In this document: piece by piece, positions 12,005 through 22,603 of the stretch
Layout: each line of letters opens with the position of its first letter
Numbering within the stretch: position 1 is the first letter of the stretch
Origin: Ceratopteris richardii
Lineage: Eukaryota; Streptophyta; Polypodiopsida; Polypodiales; Pteridaceae
NCBI GenBank assembly: GCA_020310875.1
Contig: CM035444.1
Span: 25,107,772-25,171,771 of the forward strand
Length of the DNA: 64,000 nt
Direction of reading: 5' to 3'
The notes under the pieces: generated by a model
Database searches by the model: none
The model's input: the letters and a program-made list of their open reading frames with translations, nothing else
Told to the model about the DNA's origin: nothing
Program-made: the position numbers and the translations under genes

Positions 12005-12250
12005 GGAAGCTAATAGTGTAAACTATGCAAGCCTGTAAATAAACAAGGCCCTAGGCCGGCCATACTGAAAAGCCATTTAAGTTAGAAATAAAAGAAGACA
12101 CTAAATCCACAAAATCGCATGCAAATATCTTTTTCCACGTACAAAAAGCAAATCCACTTGTACGATAAATTACTCTTGTGGAAACAAACATTCTACTTGC
12201 AAAAATAATCATTCCACTAAGGAAAAGCATTATACTATATGTGTATGTAT
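12005..12250. repeat. Non-microsatellite island, diverged copy 1
   Basis: About 245 bases of ordinary complexity inside the microsatellite tract. It aligns loosely with 13140-13395: 'TGTAAA.AAACAA', 'GGCCATA.TGAAA', '.GAAA.AAACAT.CTAC' and the shared exit 'TACTATATGTGTA'. Both islands are probably old copies of a single unit duplicated together with flanking repeats. No coding signal. Confidence 0.55.
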
Positions 12251-12283
12251 GATGTAAGTAAGTATGCATGTGTGTACTAAGTG

Positions 12284-12286
<3 letters not shown>

Positions 12287-12352
<66 letters not shown>
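12287..12352. repeat. AT dinucleotide microsatellite
   Basis: About 33 uninterrupted AT units, then GTAT-type repeats to about 12680. Confidence 0.95.
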
Positions 12353-12355
<3 letters not shown>

Positions 12356-12681
12356 TGTATGTATGTAAGTATGTATCTATGTATGTAATATGGGTATGTA
12401 TATATGTATGCAAGTTCATATGTATGTTCGTAATTATGTATGTATGTATGCATGCATGCATGTATGTATGTATGTATATATGCATGTATGTGAATATGTA
12501 TATATGTAGGTATGAATGTATGTATGTATGTTTGTACGTATGTATATATGTATGAATATATGTATGTATGTATGTGAGTATGTATGCATGTATGTATGTA
12601 AATATGAATGTTTTTATGTATGAATGTTAATAATTAACTAACTATGTATGTATGGGAGTATCGGAGTATGTATGTATGCAC

Positions 12682-12686
<5 letters not shown>
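12353..12686. repeat. Degenerate TATG repeats
   Basis: Imperfect GTAT/TATG units between two AT tracts, with occasional other tetramers. No other content seen. Confidence 0.85.
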
Positions 12687-12753
<67 letters not shown>

Positions 12754-12770
12754 CTATATATATATATATA

Positions 12771-12858
<88 letters not shown>
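12687..12858. repeat. AT microsatellite with periodic AAC interruptions
   Basis: About 170 bases of TA repeats broken by 'TAACTA' near 12752, 12771 and 12802. A partly duplicated interrupted block suggests growth by unequal exchange or slippage of a longer unit. Confidence 0.9.
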
Positions 12859-12862
<4 letters not shown>

Positions 12863-12951
12863 CATACATACATGCATACGTATGTATGTATGTATTTATG
12901 TATGTACGTATTTATGATTGTATGTATGTATTTATGTATGTTCGTATGTAT

Positions 12952-12954
<3 letters not shown>

Positions 12955-13040
<86 letters not shown>
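12955..13040. repeat. AT dinucleotide microsatellite
   Basis: About 43 uninterrupted AT units flanked by GTAT-type repeats (12859-12954 and 13041-13120). Confidence 0.95.
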
Positions 13041-13042
<2 letters not shown>

Positions 13043-13139
13043 ATTATGTATGTATATATGAATGTATGTATGGTAATATCTATGTGCGTATGTATGTATT
13101 TATGTATGCATGCTATTTTTTTTTGTTCTATATAACACC

Positions 13140-13395
13140 ACAGCGCTAAAGAATAAATTCGTACATAAATTTGTAAAAATAGCGTAAGGCACATAAATTT
13201 GTAAACAAACAAATTTGGTAGGCCATAATGAAACCCACTTCGACTACAAATACAAATGTCATGCAAGCCATAAAACCACACCAATTATTTTCTAGTGCAG
13301 AAAGACAATCTACCGATAAAAGGACCATCTACTTGTAGAAATAAACATGCTACCTAGAAAAAAGGCATTCTTCTATAAACAAAAGTTTTACTATA
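13140..13395. repeat. Non-microsatellite island, diverged copy 2
   Basis: Counterpart of 12005-12250, with about the same length and the same exit into GTAT repeats through 'TACTATATGTGTA'. No coding signal. Confidence 0.55.
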
Positions 13396-13930
13396 TGTGT
13401 ACTTGTACCTGTATTTATGTATGCGTATGTGTGTATGTGTATGTACGTCAATGTATGTGTATTTGTACCTGTATTTATGTATGCGTATGTGTGTATGTGT
13501 ATGTTTATGTACGTCAATGTATGTGTATATATATGCGTATGTAAGTGTATATGTATGTATGTGTGGGTATTTTTCTATGCATGTATGTGTCTGTATGTAT
13601 AAGTCTGTATGTGCTTGTGTGTATGTATGTGTTTGCATGTACGTGTGTGTATATTTATGTGTGTGTATATGCATGTATGTGTATCTTTATGTGTATGTAT
13701 ATATCTGTATATGTATATATGTATGTGTCTATGTGTATGTATCTTTGCATGTATGTATTAGTACGTGTTTGAGCATATGTGCATGTGTATATGTGTATTT
13801 ATATATCTAAGTATGAACGAATGTAAGTAGGTATGTACATATATAAGTATGTATGTATGAAAGTACGTATGTATGTATGTAAGTAGGTCTATATGTATAT
13901 ATGTAAATGGGTAGAAGTATTTTAACATGA
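13396..13930. repeat. Complex GTAT/GTGT repeats with a ~60-bp tandem duplication
   Basis: A unit beginning near 13396 ('GTGTACTTGTACCTGTATTT') and ending with 'TACGTCAATG' is repeated from about 13455 with a short 'TTTATG' insertion. The rest is degenerate TATG/TGTG repeat. It stops close to the 3' end of Copia element B. Confidence 0.85.
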
Positions 13931-13944
13931 AAAAAGATTTATGC

Positions 13945-14750
13945 TGTTGAGAGATTTGACAACACCCTATGAAACTAGAAGAATAATGTCACCTCCCTAG
14001 ATATACTCAAATAGAAACATTTCTCACGATCTGGTTATTCCCCAAAGATGGTGCAACAATTTCAAGATATCTTTTGAACACGCAAATTATTCTAAACGAG
14101 ATATCAAATGAGATAAATATCATCCCAAATGGATGCTCTTACACAAAAGGAGAATGCCTAAAAAAGACGCTAGTTGGCCTATAGTCTCATAAACCTATGT
14201 AGAGACACACTTTCACTCTAGACACAATAACTCCATGAATTTGTAGAGATGGATCTTCAACTTTAGCCCAACTTTAGAGGACTATATTATCTATCTTGAA
14301 AGATTAAAACCAGAACAAATGGGTTCCTACAATAGGAGAATCAATGAATACAACTTAGAGAAATAGAAAATAGTCACTGCATACATACACAGTGAGGTAT
14401 CCTAACCCAAACTTGGGATGGAAGAAATTAGGGGATTCGCTTAATTTAGGGGCTTGCTTCTTGGACACCAACCCTCTATAGACACTCCAATACAGAAAGG
14501 AAACACATAGGAACACAAAAAAAGTCATGATGCAACCCTAATATATACAAAGCAAGTAAGCTCCTACAATCTAGGAGCCACTTTTCCTAAAACTAATCCT
14601 CCAAAGTTAGAGGACTTGACTATAATGATTTGGGGAGTGTTTGAATGATTCCTTTTAGTGAGATCTTGTGATGTGAGGCCTTCATACATTTTTCCACTTG
14701 TAAAAATTATTTTTCCAATGAATTTTTACTTTGGATCTTGTCTTTTAACA
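13945..14750 (-). repeat. 3' LTR of Copia B
   Basis: 806 bp from TGTTGAGAG to CTTTTAACA (minus strand TGTTAAAAG ... CTCTCAACA). It aligns with the two halves of the 5' LTR at 20471-20721 and 27871-28398, though heavily diverged. The inner edge abuts a purine-rich stretch (minus strand TTGAGGTGAG, 14751-14760) that serves as polypurine tract. Confidence 0.85.
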
Positions 14751-16923
14751 CTCACCTCAAGCTTCAATCTTCATCTTCATCCAAGATCCTTCACGCCAAA
14801 ATGCATTGATTGAAATTCATGAGCGTTGTGCCATCCAAAACTTTTGTAAGCATATAAAAGAATTTGTATTTTGTACCTATATGAGTCACTATAATATCCT
14901 TTGTCAATACTTTTTCCCTTATGAAGTGGTAGTGTACTTCAATGTGCTTGGTTCATGGAATAACTAGGGTTTGAAGCAACTTGTACGATACTCATGTCAT
15001 CACAATACATGATATGTATCAACCAGATAATTCAAGTCCATAAATAACTTCTTAAGCTACAAAATTTGACATGTGACTTGGGAAATTTCTTTATTCTTAG
15101 ACTTTGTAGATGATAAATCCAGTCTGGGCTTCTTCTTTGACATCCAAGGTATGACTTTGCTTCCAAGCATCACTAGATAACCACTAGTGCTTCTTATATT
15201 GTCTTTGGATCCATCCCAATCTGCACTAGATTATGCTTTGACCTACAAATCATCATATGCATATCATAATCTTTCATTTATAGTACCCTTTAAGTACCTA
15301 AGCGTTCTCCTTGCTGCAAAAAAGTGAGTACATGGAATATGCATGCATTGTGATTAGACCCCTACTCTATAAGCTACATCAACTCATGTGATGGTTGCAT
15401 AATTGATTCATCCAAAATGTACCTATAAAAATTTTCATCTTCAAGGGTATTACCATTACTAGAACTCGGCTTCAAATTAATCTCCATTGACTTTGAGATT
15501 GGCTTGTAGTTTATCATGCCAAACTTTTCAAGTACATCTAGAATGTACTACATTTACATCAACATGATTTCATCCTATTTGTAACAACTTCAATGCCAAG
15601 AAAATACCTTGATTCCCCATGTTTTGAGATATGAAATTCTTTACCTAGCTTAGATTTTATTTCTTTAATTCCCTTTATGTCATTACATGTGATAACAAGA
15701 TAATCTACATACACACAAATGCAGGTAGCTAGCTCACCTCTTTGTTTCATGAAGAAAGAATGGACTGCATCACTTTGTTTGTATCCAAACTTGATGAGAT
15801 ACTCCACCAATCTATGACATATGACCTTGCTATTTGCATTAGGCCATGAAGAGACTTTTTCAACCTACAAACATGTGTAGAAAACTTAATACTTACAAAA
15901 CCTTGTAAGTACTCCATATACTCTTCTTCTTCCAAGTCTCCATTGACGAATGCATTCTTGACATCTAATTGGTATAATTTCCATCCTTTTATGGTTGAAA
16001 CAACCATTAAGGTTGTGATGGTGATCATTTTTTCCATGGGGCTAGAAGTTTCCTCAAAATACACTCCATATGTTTGTGAAAAGCCTTGCTTAATACCTAG
16101 AGATAGTCCCATCTACTTTTCTCTTTATCTTGTACACAAACTTGCTTCCTATCACTTTTAAACCTTAATTCTTGGGCACAAGAATCCAAATCTTGTTTTC
16201 TTCAAGATCTTGAACCTCTTCCTTCATAGCCTCCTTCAATTGTGTATACATGTTTGCTTGTTGAAAACTATAGGTTAATGATCCTCTATAACATCATTCA
16301 TATAAGCATGATTAGTTGTTGCCATAAATGAATCATATGTGAACCTATCTATTGATAACTTTAACTTAAGGACTTCCTCTCTTCACCTTTTGGAGGTATG
16401 AACATTCTATTCCTTAGCTTATGCTCTAGTACATGTACATGGTCTTCATCTCCCACTTCAACTCCATCTTCTTCTTGCTCCAAAAGCTTTGCTTTCCCTT
16501 TTGTTGAATGACTTGATGCTAAATTTCTTCTTGCTCCTGCTTTCCACGGTGATGAATTTCAATCTTCATCCTCCAAAATTGTGCTTTGATGACCACTTAG
16601 TTTAATACTTCTTTGACTTGGAGCCTCTTCATGCCTAGCTCCATCATCTTAATTTTTGTGCGAATAATCTACCTTCTTGTACCATGGATTTATTAGGATT
16701 GAAGCACCTAAATCCCTTTCAATTGTTTGCATAGCCAATGAAGATACACTTTTTTGAATTATCTTGAAACGTGTGCATTAGCTCACTAGAAGTATGAACA
16801 TAGCATGTACAACCAAATAGTTTGAGTTGGGAGAGGTTTGGCTTCTTTTGCTACCAACCGTGATAAGGTGTTTATGTATGTATTCCTGAAGTTGGATCCC
16901 TCTTCATGACGTGGACAACTATA

Positions 16924-18195
16924 TGTTGGAGCAAGTCTATGACAAGCCTAAGTATTGGCTTGAGTCCCACAAAGTCATAGAAAAAGCCTTAAAATGAAGA
17001 CTATGTAAAGTTCACTTGTGAACTACCTCTTGTAACTTTTGAAGAGTTTACTTAATGTAAAAGTAAGAGAATCTTAAGTGGTTGAGTCCACTTGATCAAG
17101 AATGGAAAGAGGAGCCACGAATTCGTGATTTGTGGTAGTTAGAGAATCAAATCAATCATTGATTGATTGGAGAGTGATTGAGGGAAGTTAGCCTCCCAAA
17201 CTCAACTATAAATAGATGGCAGTTTTAGTCGTGGTTAGAGAGACCTATGTGAAGACCTCCAAGAGCTGAGCTTTATGCCATATCAAGGTGTGATTACAAG
17301 GCACACATATGTATCAGTAAGTCATTGTATTGTACAAGCAATATACTTTCATTTTCATGATTATTTGGTTTCATCTTTCCATGTTCTTGTGAAGTGTACT
17401 ACTCACTGCTATTACTCTCAGTTTTCTCAGTCAGCTTGCAGAGATGTTTTCTCTGAGCTTGGTGCATCATTTTCAGTAATTTAACTTGGTAAAGTTAGCT
17501 CTATAAGTTTACTATATGCTCACAAATTTTCATGTCATTTGGATGTTGCAATCTTCAGTTATGTTCATTTGAAGTCAACAGGGTCTGTTCATCTTCACTT
17601 CTCTGTCAGGTACCCGACTTTTTCACTCATCTTGTCAGAGCCATTTCTCAGTGGTTACTTACGCAAATTCAGTGATTTAAAGTTTGTGGAATTCAACTTA
17701 CAGTCTATTATAACCATACAAATTTTCATAATCATTGGATGCCTACAGTCTGAGTTATGTTGAGTTTTCTACTCATTGGTCTCAAACTGTAGCAGCTCGT
17801 GAAAATCGGGATGATGTCATCACTTGTTAAAACTCATTCTCAGTGTGTGGTTTATTATTTTTGATGAGATTACTCTTGAAAGTCAGCTCTTTACTTTACC
17901 TAGACTTCCCCAAGAGGAATTAAGCTAATTGCTGCTGTGCTCAGAGAATTATGTAAAACACTAGACAGGTGTATGAACCAAGAATAGCAAGTTTTCACCT
18001 TTGAGCTAACTCCAACTTATCTATTTTGATCTATCTTTTTGAGAGTGATCTTCCAAGGTACATAGGGTGTCTAATACATCCATTGGCAAGCTAAAAGGGC
18101 CCACCATATACTTCTGGAGTTCATTTGGCTGGTGTAGATCAAGGATTTTGCAACACCTCTTCATCTTCAAGCACATACCTATCCATCTCTTCACA
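16924..18195 (+). mobile_element. Solo LTR (Copia, C/F-like family) in the integrase of element B
   Basis: 1,272 bp starting TGTTGGAGCAAG and ending CATCTCTTCACA, flanked on both sides by the 5-bp duplication CTATA (16919-16923 and 18196-18200). Removing it with one CTATA restores the integrase reading of element B across the site, which confirms the boundaries. Its end and several internal blocks resemble the LTRs of element C (21481-22561) and element F. No internal element sequence remains, so it formed by recombination between two LTRs. Confidence 0.92.
17207..17214 (+). promoter_or_regulatory. TATA box of the solo LTR
   Basis: TATAAATA about 280 bases into the LTR, where a retrotransposon promoter is expected. 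Could still start transcription to the right, antisense to element B. Confidence 0.55.
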
Positions 18196-20457
18196 CTATA
18201 TTGTCTCCATCACTCCAAAAATGGTTGGGCATATCCATTTCATTCAACATTGCCCTAGATATCTGTGCAATGTACCTATTCTTTCTTTCTAGACGCCCAC
18301 TTTGTTGGGGTGTACACTTGCATGTTACTTGTCTTCTGATGGCTTGATTACAAATAAAATTTAAATACTCATTGGAGAAGTATTATCCCCCTCCATCAGA
18401 CCTTAGCTTCTTTATGTAGTTACCTGTCCCCTTCTCAACCATAACTTTAAACACTTTAAAGCATTGAAACACATCTATTTTTTAACTATGAAATAGATCC
18501 AAACCATCCAAGAAAAATCATCTATGAAAATGAAAAATAACCTTTTGCCTTGTAGGGATGCTCCTTGGTTGGTCGCCATACATCTGTGTGGAACAATTCA
18601 AGTGGATGTTGGCTGATGTATCCACTCTTCTTGAAGGGAAGTCTTGACTCTTCTTGAAGGGAAGTCTTGATTGCTTACCCACCTGACAAGATTCACATAA
18701 GTTTTTCATTCTTTGGCCTTAAAAACTTGATAGAACTTCTACTAGCCTATTTTGATGCATCTCCTTCATCCTTTGAATTTTGATGTGACCAATCCTTTTG
18801 TGCCATAAGTCTAGTTCCACAATCTACTTATTGCCAAGAGTAAAGTATACATGATGTGAAGGATTTGTGTTGATCTCTAATGTGAACAATCTTCCTTGAT
18901 TATTTCCTCTTGCAAAGAGCTTGTAGCCTTGTTTGGCATTCTACAAAAAGCATCCTTCTTTGTTGATTCTTAATTGGTAAGCTCTATCCACCATTTTTCC
19001 CATGGATACCAGGTTCTTGGTGATTGTAGGTACAAGAAGCACATCTTTGAGACAACTTCCTTGATCTTTGTCATCCAAGACCACACCATCTATGTGTGTG
19101 ATCTCATGGTTTGTATCATCATGTATCTCCACATGCCCTTTACCACTTGAAGCATGTCAATTAGTGAACAAAGTTTGTTGCAACTCATATGGTTATTGCA
19201 AACACTATTGATATATCATGTAGTATTTACATTGCTTGAACTTCCATACATGTGCATCATAAAGAGACTTACATTCTCATATCTAGTTGATCCATAATTA
19301 CCTTGCCCTTTTTATTTTGATCCTTTGTTGAATCTTTTTTTTTTTGTTCCCTTGGTAGCATTCCTTTGCATAGTTTCCATGTCATCCCACTTATGTAGCA
19401 TCCTTCACCATCTTGTCTTCTTGATTGTTGATGTCTTCCTCCTCTTCCTCTTGTCCTTCCTATTTCTCTATGTGAAGATCCTTCTTCGTCATTTCCTTGA
19501 TTGCTTTGTCTTCCTCCAAAAATTCCCATACCCCTCCTCTGGTTGCATCTTCTTCCTTTTCCCCTGGAGCTGCCTGCATAAGACACTTGGGCATCCTTGC
19601 CCTTTGATTAACCTCCATTTATATCCATTTCTTTAGTTACCATAAGATAGACTAATTGATCAAAGTCTAGAAGTGTTTTTCTTACATAAACTAAAGCGGT
19701 GAATGATTTCTACTTCTCATCATCCCTCAAGCCATTTAGGGTATAAGCTTCTAGATCATCATCATCTATGAGGGTACCAATAGATCCCAATGCATCCAAA
19801 AGCTCCTTCACTTTGAGAATGAAGCTAATGATGCTACTCCCTGACTTCTTCTTTAGATTGTTTGGATTATTTTTGAGTTGAATGTTCCTTGATTTACTAC
19901 TATTAAATTAGAGCCTCTCCAAGGTTTCCCAAACTCTCATGCTTGAGTCTAGGTCTTGAATGTGTCCTATAATATTGTTGGTAATGTGTTATAAAAGAAT
20001 GAAAATAACTCCCTTCTCATGCTTGTTCCATTTTCCTAATGCCCTTAGCTAGTCATTTGTTGGAATATCCCGTAACCTTAGTCTTGGATTAGTCTCTTTC
20101 ATCAAATCCAAAAGGCCCTTGTCCATGAGGTAGTTTGAAATCCTAAACTTCCAAGGTTGATAGTTTCCCTTGTCAAGTTTCTCAATTTGAGTGTTGAATT
20201 CAAACATATCTTGCTTCACCTGAGATTTTGAACTCTCTTAATAACTTCTTGAAGATCTATTTGTGCAAAAGAAAACATATATTACCTCCAAGATTAGATC
20301 TCCTTTGATAAACTCCAAGTATGCTTGATTTGACAAGGATTGAGTGCTCCCCTCGATGAACATCTTTGTCTTGCTTCATTTGGTGAAGAAACCTTTCACA
20401 CACCACATCTAGTAGCTCCATTGCTTTCTAATGGCTACCATCCAAGCACTTCAAGAT

Positions 20458-20469
20458 GCCTTGATACCA
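20458..20469 (-). other. Primer-binding site of Copia B
   Basis: The minus strand reads TGGTATCAAGGC, close to the tRNA-Met-complementary consensus TGGTATCAGAGC. It adjoins the 5' LTR beginning at 20471. Confidence 0.8.
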
Positions 20470-20470
20470 T

Positions 20471-20721
20471 TATTTTTAGATTCAGTAACTCCCTATGCAA
20501 CTAGAAGTGTAATGTGATCCCAATATACACTCAAATAGACAATGTTTTGAATCACTAACACCGGTTCAATGATTTCCAAGGATCTTTTGAACAATCAAGT
20601 TACAATAAAGCAGATTTTATAAGAGACAAAAATCATTGCAAATATATGCGCACATATAAAATGTCAATGTGTGCAAGATAGGGTATGTGGCCTACATTCC
20701 CACACAGCTATGCAAAGACAC
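20471..20721 (-). repeat. 5' LTR of Copia B, inner part
   Basis: Aligns with 13950-14205 of the 3' LTR and is cut off at 20721 where inverted-repeat element M begins. The LTR resumes at 27871. Confidence 0.75.
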
Positions 20722-20758
20722 CATTCGAGGAAAAAATGAAACCTACATGGGCCTTTTA
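20722..20758 (+). repeat. Left terminal inverted repeat of element M
   Basis: Begins CATTCGAGGAAAA and ends with the perfect core CATGGGCCTTTTA, the reverse complement of 27834-27846. Confidence 0.65.
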
Positions 20759-21480
20759 GATTAAGGACTGAGTAGTGATGGACCAATGAGAAGAGGGTGG
20801 TGGACACTATCTAGTCCCTTAATCACATAGGATACACATAGACTTCCCTTGTTTTTTTGTGGTCAAAGAGGAAAAAACCACCTAGAACTTGTGGTTTCGG
20901 CCATTTGAATAGTTTTGAAAGGCTTTCAAATGAGCTAGAGCCCTTGGATTGATTAAGATATCCAAAGTTTGAGGTTAAGTTGAAAAATTCCAGGCAGTAT
21001 CACATTTGAACCCTTGGATTCCTTTGAAATGCATGGCTAAGATTTCATGGGCTTCCATTGTGAGTCATTAGATTTCTAAAAGGATCAGATGGTTAAGGTG
21101 AGCTTCACATGCAAAATTGTTCCTTCAATTTGTGTCCAATAGATCTAAAGATGATCCTAAGAGAGAGATCTCCATGCAAGATCAATCTCGAATGTGTCGA
21201 GCTTTTGAATTGGGGAGCATCTAATGGCAAAAAATGGTGTAGAAGTGTGTAAATGGATGCATGAGAGAATCTAGAAGCCCATGAATTATCAGATCACTCT
21301 CTCTCTCTCTCTACAATTCCAGCCACTTTAATCTTATCCATTTAAGTTTAACATCAAATGGCTATAACATTTTCCATTTCATAATTCAAATACAAAACTG
21401 CATCAAACAGTATTTTATTTGAGCATACCACTAGTGGTTTGTATGCTCTTTTAATCCCTAAAAATTAGGAATCCTTAAAA
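20759..21480. other. Body of element M, non-coding
   Basis: About 720 bases without a recognisable gene. A short CT microsatellite lies near 21298-21313. Ends with TAAAA (21476-21480), the left target duplication of Copia C. Confidence 0.55.
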
Positions 21481-22561
21481 TGTGAAGAGAGATGGTGGAT
21501 GCAATCCGAAGATGAGTTGGTGCTCCTACAACCGGCTTCACACCAGCCAACCGAGACTTCAGAGTTGATTAGTAGACCATTTGAGCTCCCTAAATCCACC
21601 AAAATATTAGCCAAGTACTTTGGAACATGTATCTCAAAAGTTTCACTCAAGACAGACTAGTTGCAAGATGACTAGCTTCCAAAACTTACTATTTTTGGAT
21701 ATACACCTGTTGGAACAAATGAACACTACTCTCAACCTGGTAGGAATTAGAGAAATTCCTTTTGGAAATAGCAGATAGACTTAGGTAGCTTGCTATTCCA
21801 AGTCAAACACTTCAAATGATAAATTGAGCACTAAGAAAAAATTTTAACAAGATCTGGAACATGCCTGCCATTCTCGGGGCTCTGTAGAGATAGACCAATG
21901 AGTAGTAAAATAAAGATTTCTCCCAAAATACAAATGCAATGACCATGCAAATTTATATGCAGAAACTATACTTTGTTTTGAGAGCTATCCAACGCATTTT
22001 AAAACACTGAAAATGGATAAGTATGGCACGAGTTATGAGCGTCTGAAGTTAATGCTCTGAGTGAGTAAAGAAGAGAACAAAACAGAGAAGTAGAATGATA
22101 AATGTATCAATTCACATATGATTACAACCAAATTGGCAATGAATATTTGCACAATGGGAGTAGAATGATAGAGCTATGGAGTAGGCTCTTTAATCTCTAC
22201 AAAATGACATGAAATGGTCACGTACAAGGCTTGCTAATCGCCTCTTCCTTCTTGCTCTTTTTATAGCTACTCTTGGAGGGACTTTTGAATTTGAATTCGA
22301 ATGGTTCCACCTAAAGTGATGCCCAAAGCTAAGAATTATTCCCTCAGCTCACTAATTCGTGGTTTTAGGTAGTTAGAGCCATGAGTTTTCTTTTTACATC
22401 ATGGATGAGGTAAGCCATTCTTTTCCTTTTTCTTTTTCACAATTACAAGAGATAAAATGTACTCTTTTACAAGAGGTGTTCACATGACTACACATGTGAC
22501 TTACAAATGATCATAATATCAAGCATATAAAGCATGTAGGCTTGGGTAAAATGCACCAACA
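21481..22561 (-). repeat. 3' LTR of Copia C
   Basis: On the minus strand runs from TGTTGGTGCATTTTACCC to CATCTCTCTTCACA. A TATA motif (minus strand CTATAAAAAGAGC) lies at about 22256-22268. Confidence 0.95.
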
Positions 22562-22575
22562 ACTCCCCCTCAAGC
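22562..22575 (-). other. Polypurine tract of Copia C
   Basis: The minus strand reads CTTGAGGGGGAGTT, touching the 3' LTR. It is the plus-strand DNA primer site. Confidence 0.85.
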
Positions 22576-22603
22576 CTAACATGCTTGGCCTCCAAATAAG
22601 TCC

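Larger units (their letters stand above)
14900..20240 (-). pseudogene. Copia B gag-pol remnant (interrupted by a solo LTR)
   Basis: Domains are in normal Copia order on the minus strand. Gag is at about 20240-19600. A Gly/Arg-rich segment with a damaged zinc knuckle is at 19586-19269. Protease to pre-integrase follows at 19132-18941 ('LVPTITKNLVSMGKM'). The integrase zinc-binding part is at 18709-18518 ('CESCQVGKQSRLPF'), and the integrase core is at about 18330-16880, split by the solo LTR. RT is at 16112-15559 ('[20 protein letters not shown]') and RNase H at about 15500-14900 ('RRTLRYLKGTINE'). The RT catalytic box reads 'YVDY' instead of YVDD near 15700, and stops and frameshifts are frequent. 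Cannot encode an active polyprotein. Confidence 0.85.

Noticed and set aside
12268..13810. Tyr-Ile and Cys-Met-Tyr-rich open frames up to 176 codons
   Set aside because: Products of AT and GTAT microsatellites on both strands.
5647..13930. CRISPR-like array
   Set aside because: Repeats are simple tetra- and dinucleotides without regular spacers, in plant-type DNA.
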